DNA from: Stenotrophomonas sp. Marseille-Q4652 | GTDB taxonomy: Bacteria; Pseudomonadota; Gammaproteobacteria; Xanthomonadales; Xanthomonadaceae | DNA length: 64,000 nucleotides | Assembly (NCBI RefSeq): GCF_916618915.1 | Contig: NZ_CAKAKE010000001.1 | Coordinates: forward strand, 868,001 to 932,000 | Direction: 5' to 3' | Part shown: positions 46,114 through 53,489 of the stretch, piece after piece | Numbering within the stretch: position 1 is the first letter of the stretch | How the letters are laid out: every line of letters starts with the position of its first letter | Notes under the pieces: generated by a model | Databases searched by the model: none | What the model was told of the DNA's origin: nothing | The model's input: the letters and a program-made list of their open reading frames with translations, nothing else | Made by a program: the position numbers and the translations under genes

Positions 46114-46269
46114 TAACCATGACGTGACCCGTAACCATGTCGTCGTCCGACAATCACTCCCATGTAGATCAATGATATAGAGCCTCCATGCAGTGACCTT
46201 TGTCGTAGCCGATTCGAGCGCCTTGCCCCCCCTTAACCGTGTCGTGCTCCGATACGATGTCGCGCCCCG
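46114..46269 (+). repeat. four 18-bp iteron-like repeats in two tandem pairs
   Basis: Copies at 46114-46131 and 46132-46149 (TAACCATGaCGTgacCCG and TAACCATGtCGTcgtCCG) and at 46234-46251 and 46252-46269 (TAACCGTGTCGTGCTCCG, ATACGATGTCGCGCCCCG). Each pair is followed by ACA and, farther on, a TAGATCAAT. The pairs lie 120 bp apart, so the unit is a roughly 60-bp imperfect direct repeat. They could be binding sites for the KfrA-like protein, or the ends of a lost insertion sequence; I cannot tell which. Confidence 0.6.
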
Positions 46270-46285
46270 ACACCTTGAGAATAGA

Positions 46286-47275
46286 TCAATCGGCCACTTT
46301 CGCACGACGCCGGCGTGCCGGCTGGCTGGATTGCTTCGTAGCTTTGGTCTGCTTCGAGGGCGCAACTTTGCTCCGGCTGCGCGACTTCCGAGCCGCGGAC
46401 CCAGGGGCAGCCTGGGGGAATGCCGCTCTGAGCGCCGCGGGCAGATCCCGCAGCACGCCCAGCTGACCCTCAAGCGCGTCCGCGCGGGCCCGTTGCGCCG
46501 AGGCCTCGCGAGAAGCTTCAACCGCCTTGGTGTTCGCCTGGTCGATCAGTTCACGTAGCGACTTCTCGGCAGCAGCCGATTGGCGCACGGCGGCCGTCAG
46601 TCTCCCTTGCAGTTCCTTTGTCTCCTGACGAGCTCGGTCGATCTCTTTGAGGGCTCGATCCTCCACCGCACGGACATGCTGACCGAGTGACTCGCGTTCA
46701 GCCAGGGCGGCATCCTGCAACGAGCGGGCCCTGGCCTCCAGGGCGTCGCGGGCGCTTACGCCGTCTGCTGCGTGGGCGACGGCCGCATCGCGCTGGCGGC
46801 CGACTTCTTCAACCTGCTCCTCAAGCCTGTCGACCAAGCGCTGGAGCTCTGCGGCCCGGGTGGTAGCCAGCTCCGCCTTGTGGCCTGCGGCCGCCACCTG
46901 TTCCCGCAAAGTGGCAGCTTCCGCCAGAAAGGCCTCGCGATCACTTTCAAGCGCTTGGATCTCACGCCCCAGAGCTGCGCGGTCAGCCCTCAACGCATCG
47001 TCCGCAATGCTTTGAGCGTGCCTCATAGCCGACGCCCACAATTCGCTCGCCAAGCGCGCGACCGCATCTGGGGCGTCTGGAACGGCGACGCTGCGGTGAT
47101 GCGCGTCCAGCCGCCTTCCGAGTCCTTGCCACCAAGTTTCCAGCCACCGCGTAACCGTGTTCGGCGAGCCGGTACCTAAGTGCGCACGGACGCGCTCCAC
47201 AGTCGGCCGTTCGCCCAAGCCGACGATCTCGTCGGCAGCGGTGTGCACGTCGGATTCGGTGATGCCTCGGGCCAT
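46286..47275 (-). CDS. KfrA-like DNA-binding coiled-coil protein
   Basis: A 329-residue protein with the KfrA-N type DNA-binding start (GITESDVHTAADEIVGLGER; TVERVRAHLGTGSPNTVTRW, a helix-turn-helix), a long coiled coil at about 75-270 (LEARARSLQDAALAERESLG and similar), and a basic Lys/Arg/Ser tail. KfrA proteins bind their own promoter and support plasmid partition or island upkeep. It is divergent from the tyrosine recombinase, with a likely operator at 47322-47342. This pairing marks a mobile element. Confidence 0.85.
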   Translation of the reverse strand: MARGITESDVHTAADEIVGLGERPTVERVRAHLGTGSPNTVTRWLETWWQGLGRRLDAHHRSVAVPDAPDAVARLASELWASAMRHAQSIADDALRADRAALGREIQALESDREAFLAEAATLREQVAAAGHKAELATTRAAELQRLVDRLEEQVEEVGRQRDAAVAHAADGVSARDALEARARSLQDAALAERESLGQHVRAVEDRALKEIDRARQETKELQGRLTAAVRQSAAAEKSLRELIDQANTKAVEASREASAQRARADALEGQLGVLRDLPAALRAAFPQAAPGSAARKSRSRSKVAPSKQTKATKQSSQPARRRRAKVAD

Positions 47276-47321
47276 GGAAGTGCCTCCTACTCGGTCGCCC
47301 TACTCTGTTGATTCCGTACTG

Positions 47322-47342
47322 GTGATAAGTGATGATTATCGC
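47322..47342. promoter_or_regulatory. inverted repeat between kfrA-like and integrase genes
   Basis: GTGATAA (47322-47328) and TTATCGC (47336-47342) form a 7-bp imperfect inverted repeat (6 of 7 pairs) in the 104-bp divergent gap. It is a plausible operator for the KfrA-like protein, controlling itself and the recombinase. Confidence 0.45.
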
Positions 47343-47379
47343 TAGTAAACGCCCTATTTCATAACGTACATTACATAGT

Positions 47380-48459
47380 ATGAAACGAAATGGCACATTG
47401 CCCGCCGCGCCAGCGACAGCCGCAAATCTGGTCCTGCCAGAACAGCTGGCCCAACAGGCCGCCGATGCGGTGCGCGAACTGCTCGCCGAGGCCGTCGCCG
47501 CTAACACGACCCGCAGCTACGCCACTGCCCTGCGCTACTGGGCCGGCTGGCACCAAGCCCGCTATGGCGGTGAGCTGGCCTTGCCGGCGAGCGAGGCGGT
47601 GGTGATCCAGTTCTTGGTCGACCACATCCAGCGCAAGAGCAAGACCGGTCTGGTCAACGAGCTGCCCCTGGCCATCGATCAGGCGTTGGTGGCCGCCGGC
47701 CTGAAGGCCAAGGTCGGTCCGCTGAAGCTCTCGACCGTGGTCCAGCGCGTGGCCGTGCTGTCTACCGCCCACAAGCTCAAGCGCCTGGCCAACCCCTGCG
47801 AGCTACCCAGTGTCCGGACGTTGCTGAGCCGGGCTCGGCGTGCCGCCGTCAAGCGTGGCGAGCGGCCGACCAAGAAGACCGCGATCACCCGGGCCGAACT
47901 CGAGGCCATGCTGGCGACCTGCGATGACAGCCTGGAAGGCCTGCGCGACCGTGCCCTGCTCTGCTTCGGCTTTGCCAGTGGCGGGCGCCGGCGCAGCGAA
48001 ATCGCGGCCGCGGATATGCGCGACCTGCGCAAGGTCGGCGAAGACGGCTACATCTATCGGCTGGAGTACTCCAAGACCCAGCAGGCGGGCGTCACGGCGG
48101 ATTCCACGCCGGACAAACCGATCCTAGGGCGAAGTGCTAAAGCGGTGTCGGGCTGGTTAGAGGCCGCGGGGATCCGCGAGGGAGCGATCTTCCGTCGAAT
48201 CTGGAAGGATCGGGTGGGCCCTGCCCTACTCCCTGGCTCGGTGGCTACCATCGTGAAGCGCCGGGCTCGATTGGCGGGCTTAGAAGGGGACTTTGGCGCC
48301 CATAGTCTGCGGTCGGGGTTCGTGACCGAAGCTGGCAAGCAAGGTGTTCCCCTGCCCGCGGTGATGGCCATGACCGAGCACCGATCAGTGGCGAGCGTGA
48401 TTGGTTATTTTCAAGCAGGTGCTGCTGAGGACAACCCAGCTGCGCGACTATTGAAATGA
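47380..48459 (+). CDS. tyrosine recombinase / integrase
   Basis: A 359-residue tyrosine recombinase. A SAM-like N-terminal DNA-binding domain (about 20-150) is followed by the catalytic domain with all residues: R204 (GRRRSE), K232 (SKT), H308 and R311 (HSLRSG), H334 (EHRS) and nucleophile Y343 (GYFQAG). It can therefore cut and rejoin DNA. The size and the adjacency to a dif-like site suggest an island recombinase, perhaps XerCD-like in specificity. It is divergent from the KfrA-like gene. Start ATG at 47380 is in the expected place. Confidence 0.9.
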   Translation: MKRNGTLPAAPATAANLVLPEQLAQQAADAVRELLAEAVAANTTRSYATALRYWAGWHQARYGGELALPASEAVVIQFLVDHIQRKSKTGLVNELPLAIDQALVAAGLKAKVGPLKLSTVVQRVAVLSTAHKLKRLANPCELPSVRTLLSRARRAAVKRGERPTKKTAITRAELEAMLATCDDSLEGLRDRALLCFGFASGGRRRSEIAAADMRDLRKVGEDGYIYRLEYSKTQQAGVTADSTPDKPILGRSAKAVSGWLEAAGIREGAIFRRIWKDRVGPALLPGSVATIVKRRARLAGLEGDFGAHSLRSGFVTEAGKQGVPLPAVMAMTEHRSVASVIGYFQAGAAEDNPAARLLK

Positions 48460-48789
48460 ATGGCGCCTATTGTTGATCGATTGGACAGGTAGCGACCTAA
48501 AGCGGACATCCAAGCGATCGCGCAGCAGCGGAACACCTTGGGGAAAGTCGCCCGGTAGCACGCCCTTACAAACAACCTAACGCCTTCCCTTAAGTAGAAA
48601 CTCCGACGTTAACCGCGCAATCTCGTTCCTGTGTTGGGAACCCAACGTGCTGATCGCCGAGTGGTATCTGCGTGCGGCGCGTGCGCAGGGACATTCACAT
48701 TCGGCAGCTGTGGCTCAATAGATTGCGGCCAGTCGAGCGAGATCGCGATGCCTCATGTTCAGCGGCGCGAGCGAGTTCTCTGAGCATCG
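48460..48789. other. 330-bp stretch without a clear gene
   Basis: No convincing start or protein on either strand. Near its right end the forward strand reads EPNVLIAEWYLRAARAQGHS and stops (about 48645-48720), which looks like part of a Sel1-type repeat but has no start and a stop 46 codons upstream. It may be a remnant left by insertion. No RNA gene or terminator is evident. Confidence 0.4.
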
Positions 48790-51700
48790 CTATCGCGCGG
48801 CATTGAGGGCGACGCGTCGTAGGAATGGATTGCCATAGAGCGTCAGCGCCATGGCGTCCTGTGGTTCGTTGCCCATCTGCGCACTGACGGCACGGTTGCC
48901 CGCAGCGTTGGCTTCGAGCAGGGTTTGGCCGCCATCCCACGCGGCGAGGAATGCCGGAAGCCAGTGAGAAGGCACGCGCGCGTCCAACGGCCAGGGTGAG
49001 GCTATAACAGCGGCGCTCCCGCGATCGAGCAGTTGCTTGGGCAAGCCCACCGCCGTGCTGGCGGCGGGGTGTTCGTCCTGGCGTCCGCCATTGCACACGA
49101 ACAAGACCACCACGCCGGCGCCTTCGAGTGCGCGTGCCAAGGCGGGCCCGCTGACCCGCAGCTGTGCCTCGTCCGCGATGCCCCTGAAGAAGCGATTGTC
49201 GTCCGCGAGGCCCCCGTGCGCGGCGACGATCACCAGCTGTGCACCTTTGAGGCAGTCAGGCACCTGCGCGCCCGTTTGCAACGTCACGGCATGCTCGGCA
49301 AGTACATCCGTGACGCGCTCGGCCACCGTGACCAGCGTACCGTTCGCCTCACCTTCGACCGCCGTGGGAATCCATGCCGCCGGCGGCCCCAACGCGCGAT
49401 GCGGCAACGCCGTGACCGCACGCAGCCATGTCAGCGATGGCGCGACGGCCAACTGGGTCGTGCGGCCGAGGAGCTCGCCATCCACGAGCAGCAACTGCGG
49501 CGGGAGCCGCTGCAGCCGGGTATCCAGAACGAACAACGCCCGATCGCCCGCGCCCGCGGACAAGCCCAGGTCACGCATGCTGGTGTAGAACAGGTTGGGG
49601 TCACGCGGACGCCGTGCGACCCCGGGCCCATCCCTGGGGCCGCCATCGGCGTAGGCGTAGGGAAAACGCCTCGACCAGACGTGCAGCGCTGGCATCGAGA
49701 ACGCCTCATGCTCGCGCCGCACCGTGATGGCGCCGGCTTCGGCGCTGACGCGAATCAGACGGTCTTGGTGATCGATGGCCAGCAGCTCTATGCGAACGCC
49801 GTGCTGCGAGAGCGCCTGCAGGGCTTGTGCAGGCTCGTCCAATGTCGCCGGCAACCAAGCGCCTTCGACGGCACCCGGAACGGCAATCGCGTGATCGGTC
49901 GTCAGTTCGGCGGCGAAACTTGCCGTCCGCGCGTCCGTCAGTGTCGCCTCGTCCGCCAACTGCGCCCTCGCCGCGCGAACTAGGTACTGCACGTCGAATC
50001 CGACATCGTCGGCGTAGCGCGCCTGCTGCACCGCCTGGACGCGCTCCAGCAGCCGCTCGGGCCCTACGGCGTCATGGGCTGCCAAGCGTACGAGCTCCGC
50101 GGTGATCGCTCCTGCTGCCCCGATCGCCTCCTCAACATGGGCTCGCAGCGCGGGCTCGATCGCGATGCCCAGCCCTTCGGCATGGCGCATCACCTGTATC
50201 GCGATCATCAAGATGGTGGCTAGTTCGTCGTCCTCGCGCCGAACCGCCTGAAGGTTGGCATCGATGGCGGCGAGCAGCGGCGGCCATGGCGCCGGGTCTG
50301 CGGCCCGCGTCGCCATGAGCTCGGCCATCGCGATACCCACGCGCACGGTCTCGATCCGATGCCCGCGACGCTCGAAGTCTCCCAGCTGATGCAGCAGCCG
50401 CTCACACCGATCTAAGAGCTGCCGCGCGGTGTCCCACAGTCCCGCATCCCTCAAGGCGCGAACCACCCCCATCGTTTCGTAATAGGCCTGATCGAGCGCC
50501 ACGGCGCCTCGTGTCGCCAGCGCGCAACCAAAAGCCAGAAGCGCGCGCGATTCGTTTCCCATCCGATGAAACACGTCGCCATAGGCGAACCACGCCAAGC
50601 GAAGACGATCCGGGCGGCCCTGCGTGGCCGCCAATCCAGCCTCCACCAGGTCGCGCGCCAGTTGCGCTTCCCCCGTCGTCACCAGGCGGCTGGTCACCAT
50701 CCGCAGGATCTCCAGGTCCTCGTTTCGCCGCTGCGCATGGGGCGCGAGCGCGAAGGAGACCAGCGCCATCAACCGCAACGTTGGACCGTCGTCCGCCTGC
50801 TCCCGTTCAATCACGTGCTGCACCATGCGCTTGATAAACCGCAGTGCCGAATCGGCAGGCATCGTCAGCATTTCTCGGGGCAGCACAACCTTGCCCAGAT
50901 CGACGGCGCGTTGCTGCTTTAGCCAAGCGGCCACGCGTCCGTACAAGGCCATGACATCGTTGGGCTCCACAGGCTCGTCACCCTCGGCGTCCGCCGGCGG
51001 CTGCGGTTCCGGGTGCGGTGCGCCAGCGATACGGAGCAACGCGAAGGCGAGTAGTGCCATACCCACGGTGCCCGCGACCTCGACCGATAGCAGCTCATCC
51101 AGCCGCTCGCGCGTCCCGGTCTCGGCGGGGTGATTGGCTAAATAGAGCAGCATGAACAGGACCGCGTCTGCCAACACGTCCTGTGCGCCGTCCTCACCGC
51201 GCAGGAGCACCCGCTCAATTGCCCACATCAACGCCATTGCGGCAGGGCGAGCCAAGGGCGACGTCTCGCCCATCGACGAGGCAATCAGCGCGACGTGCAG
51301 AGGCAAGTCACGACGTCGCGCATCCAGCGTCATCGCCAACCGAGTCTCGCCGCGAAGGTCGGGCCATTGCCCATCCAGCGCCTCCACCGCGGCCACATAG
51401 TCCGGCACGCGCTCCGGGAGCACGGTGGTCAGGACGGCGTCGATGTAGTCGTCGAGCGGTAACGGGATGCCGTACTCGGTTCGGGCCAGCGGCCCGTCAC
51501 GGGTCGCCAGGAACAGCCTGCGCAATTGGTGGTCCCGAAGCGCCGTGGATGTTGGAAAGTTCGCGGCCAACCACGCCAGGCTTCGCGTCTCGATGACCGC
51601 GGACGGGACCGATTCGGTCAGTTCCAGCGCCAGTTCGTTGAGGTCCAAGTCACTCAGTTCGTTTGCACTGGCATCCATCAGCTGTCGCGCCAGCTCGAGG

Positions 51701-52587
51701 TCGTCGGCACCGAGCGCCATCGTCGCGAGCTTGAGTTTCAGATCGGCCGGTGTCTGCTCCAGATGGGGCAGATAGGCCCGAACAAACTCCATGGCGCGCA
51801 GCGTCCGCCCGCCGCGATGCAGAACCTGTGCCTTCGTCAGCATCTTGACGGGTGGCGTCCAGCCCGCCGTGGCATCGATTTCGCCTAGCACCGACAGTAT
51901 GTCGCCGTGCTCGATCCGCTCGACCCACTCTTGGAACCGCCTCATTTGCGCATCCCCCACGGCGTTCGCCACGTCGGCACCCCAGATCGACGCCTCCATG
52001 CCACGCAGCGCATCCAGATTGCGCGCCAAGCCCGGCAAATACTCCCCGGCGTCGATCAGCACGTACGTCTCCTCCCCCGCACGGTCCCGGCACAGATTCG
52101 CGAGATCCATCAAGTGCGGCACCCACCGATCTTCGGGCGCCTGCAATGTCGCAGGCGCGCGAACGGGCGCATCGATGCGGCGGAAACGTGCGCCGCCCAC
52201 CACGATCACGAAGCTGCCCGCTGGCGCCGCCGCCACGGTGCGCAGCACCTCATCGGTCTCGAAGGTTGTCATGCGATGCACTTGCAGCCGGCGCGCGAGC
52301 ACCTCGCGTTCCTCGGCGTCCATGGGATCGGGGCGCACCCGCGTGACATCTCTTTCGACATCGGCTGCCGCCGTGTCCAGAACGTCGGGAGGCAAGATCA
52401 CGACCGCCTGCCTGAAGGCGGGGCGGCCTTCGGCATTGGTCATCCCCGCAAGCACGACGAACACCAGGCGTGCCAGGCGTGTGCTCTGGTGGTTCGGTCC
52501 CATCAGCGCCAGATTCAAATCGCTCAGGTTTCCATCGCGAAACAGGTCAAGCCAAGGGACATCGCCCGGGTCGAGCATCGCGGCCAT
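48790..52587 (-). CDS. CHAT-protease protein with long helical/TPR-like body
   Basis: A 1265-residue protein. The C-terminal part is a CHAT (caspase-clan) peptidase: catalytic H1124 in VAAHGG and C1165 in FVCNGG, followed by ASPWPLD and TLYGNPFLRR, all usual for CHAT domains. The middle (about 250-900) is all-helical and TPR-like, a protein-interaction scaffold; the N-terminus has no family I know. CHAT peptidases act in bacterial conflict and cell-death systems. It lies 16 bp downstream of the OsmC gene, so cotranscription is likely. Substrate and trigger are unknown. Confidence 0.8.
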   Translation of the reverse strand: MAAMLDPGDVPWLDLFRDGNLSDLNLALMGPNHQSTRLARLVFVVLAGMTNAEGRPAFRQAVVILPPDVLDTAAADVERDVTRVRPDPMDAEEREVLARRLQVHRMTTFETDEVLRTVAAAPAGSFVIVVGGARFRRIDAPVRAPATLQAPEDRWVPHLMDLANLCRDRAGEETYVLIDAGEYLPGLARNLDALRGMEASIWGADVANAVGDAQMRRFQEWVERIEHGDILSVLGEIDATAGWTPPVKMLTKAQVLHRGGRTLRAMEFVRAYLPHLEQTPADLKLKLATMALGADDLELARQLMDASANELSDLDLNELALELTESVPSAVIETRSLAWLAANFPTSTALRDHQLRRLFLATRDGPLARTEYGIPLPLDDYIDAVLTTVLPERVPDYVAAVEALDGQWPDLRGETRLAMTLDARRRDLPLHVALIASSMGETSPLARPAAMALMWAIERVLLRGEDGAQDVLADAVLFMLLYLANHPAETGTRERLDELLSVEVAGTVGMALLAFALLRIAGAPHPEPQPPADAEGDEPVEPNDVMALYGRVAAWLKQQRAVDLGKVVLPREMLTMPADSALRFIKRMVQHVIEREQADDGPTLRLMALVSFALAPHAQRRNEDLEILRMVTSRLVTTGEAQLARDLVEAGLAATQGRPDRLRLAWFAYGDVFHRMGNESRALLAFGCALATRGAVALDQAYYETMGVVRALRDAGLWDTARQLLDRCERLLHQLGDFERRGHRIETVRVGIAMAELMATRAADPAPWPPLLAAIDANLQAVRREDDELATILMIAIQVMRHAEGLGIAIEPALRAHVEEAIGAAGAITAELVRLAAHDAVGPERLLERVQAVQQARYADDVGFDVQYLVRAARAQLADEATLTDARTASFAAELTTDHAIAVPGAVEGAWLPATLDEPAQALQALSQHGVRIELLAIDHQDRLIRVSAEAGAITVRREHEAFSMPALHVWSRRFPYAYADGGPRDGPGVARRPRDPNLFYTSMRDLGLSAGAGDRALFVLDTRLQRLPPQLLLVDGELLGRTTQLAVAPSLTWLRAVTALPHRALGPPAAWIPTAVEGEANGTLVTVAERVTDVLAEHAVTLQTGAQVPDCLKGAQLVIVAAHGGLADDNRFFRGIADEAQLRVSGPALARALEGAGVVVLFVCNGGRQDEHPAASTAVGLPKQLLDRGSAAVIASPWPLDARVPSHWLPAFLAAWDGGQTLLEANAAGNRAVSAQMGNEPQDAMALTLYGNPFLRRVALNAAR

Positions 52588-52603
52588 GGGGACTCTCGGG
52601 AGG

Positions 52604-53029
52604 TCAGGGTGAAGACACGGACGGCGGGGCGGGCAACGCGCTGGTTACGATCTCCGCCCCTTCGCGCATGGCCCGGGTCACCGGCGAACGATCGGCGATC
52701 TCCATGAGGCGCGCCCATTGCTCTGCGCTCAGTTCGCGGTCGCTGTGCAGGATCCGTTGTACACGTACGGCACCCGTCTCATCGCGTCGTAAGATAAGTT
52801 CGGCACGGAAGGCGCCGATGTCCCATGCCCTCCTTTTCGCATACATGCGAATAGTGATCGCCGTGCACGCTGCCAGAGCCGCCAGGTACAGGTCGAACGG
52901 CGCCGGACCCTGCCCTTGGCCGCCCAGTACTACGGGCTCATCGGTGACCAGGTCGAAGTGACCGGCGCGAATTCGATGCTGGAAGTCCACATCGGTGGAC
53001 GTCACCGATGCCTTGCTCAATACAGCCAT
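52604..53029 (-). CDS. OsmC-family protein
   Basis: A 141-residue OsmC/Ohr-type protein: N-terminal beta strands (SVTSTDVDFQHRI), the family core GPAPFDLYLAALAACTAITIRMYAKRRAW with the conserved Cys, and a C-terminal ADRSPVTRAM. Only the CTAI cysteine is clear; the second peroxidatic Cys seems missing, as in the YhfA-like group. It could be a peroxide- or thiol-reacting partner, or a passenger, in the conflict cluster. ATG at 53029 is the natural start; the frame upstream has no family match. Confidence 0.85.
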   Translation of the reverse strand: MAVLSKASVTSTDVDFQHRIRAGHFDLVTDEPVVLGGQGQGPAPFDLYLAALAACTAITIRMYAKRRAWDIGAFRAELILRRDETGAVRVQRILHSDRELSAEQWARLMEIADRSPVTRAMREGAEIVTSALPAPPSVSSP

Positions 53030-53143
53030 GTCTCCTCCGAACGCAGCACCCGGCCCGGCCGCCAGCTGGGGCGTCCGATGTCCATTATTCCGCACCGGGG
53101 CGCCCGTCCGTCGGCACGCCAGCCACTGTCGTTCGTAGCGCGG

Positions 53144-53344
53144 CTAGGTGCCGATGCCGGGGATCAGGCGGGTCACGTAGGCGTAAAAGCCCAGAGCCAG
53201 TAAAACGGTGAAGCCGATGCGGAACAAGTAGGCGTTGGTCCGGCGCTTGGATTGCTCGGTTTCCACACCACAGCGTTCGCACGTGTCATCGCGCTTTCGC
53301 TGCATGAAACCGCAGTTGGGACAGGAAATCGTTCGGCGGGGCAC
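53144..53344 (-). CDS. zinc-ribbon single-span membrane peptide
   Basis: A 66-residue peptide from a GTG at 53344. It has a four-Cys zinc ribbon (CPNCG and CERCG, 17 residues apart) followed by a hydrophobic span (LFRIGFTVLLALGFYAYVT). Such ribbon-plus-span peptides can tether protein complexes to the membrane. It is divergent from the nuclease-like gene at 53490 and codirectional with the OsmC and CHAT genes. Confidence 0.65.
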   Translation of the reverse strand: MPRRTISCPNCGFMQRKRDDTCERCGVETEQSKRRTNAYLFRIGFTVLLALGFYAYVTRLIPGIGT

Positions 53345-53489
53345 GGGAAACCCACGTTTTTGGTGGAGGAGCCTCCTTCTCGCTCAAGTTGCTCTCACCG
53401 GCTGAGACTGCCAACCCGACACCTTCGCCTTGTGGGTTGGCGGCTCCGCCCCCACGTTTGCCAGTCTCTGCCCATAGCTCCCTTTTCCC

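Noticed and set aside
47355..47382. A second dif-like sequence just before the integrase start (TATTTCATAA / CGTACA / TTACATAGTAT)
   Set aside because: The arms agree with dif at only about 7 of 11 and 5 of 11 bases, and the centre differs, so I do not call it a recombination site.
48645..48720. Sel1-like peptide fragment (AEWYLRAARAQGH) in the gap after the integrase
   Set aside because: Too short, no start codon and a stop just upstream; a chance or remnant match cannot be told apart.
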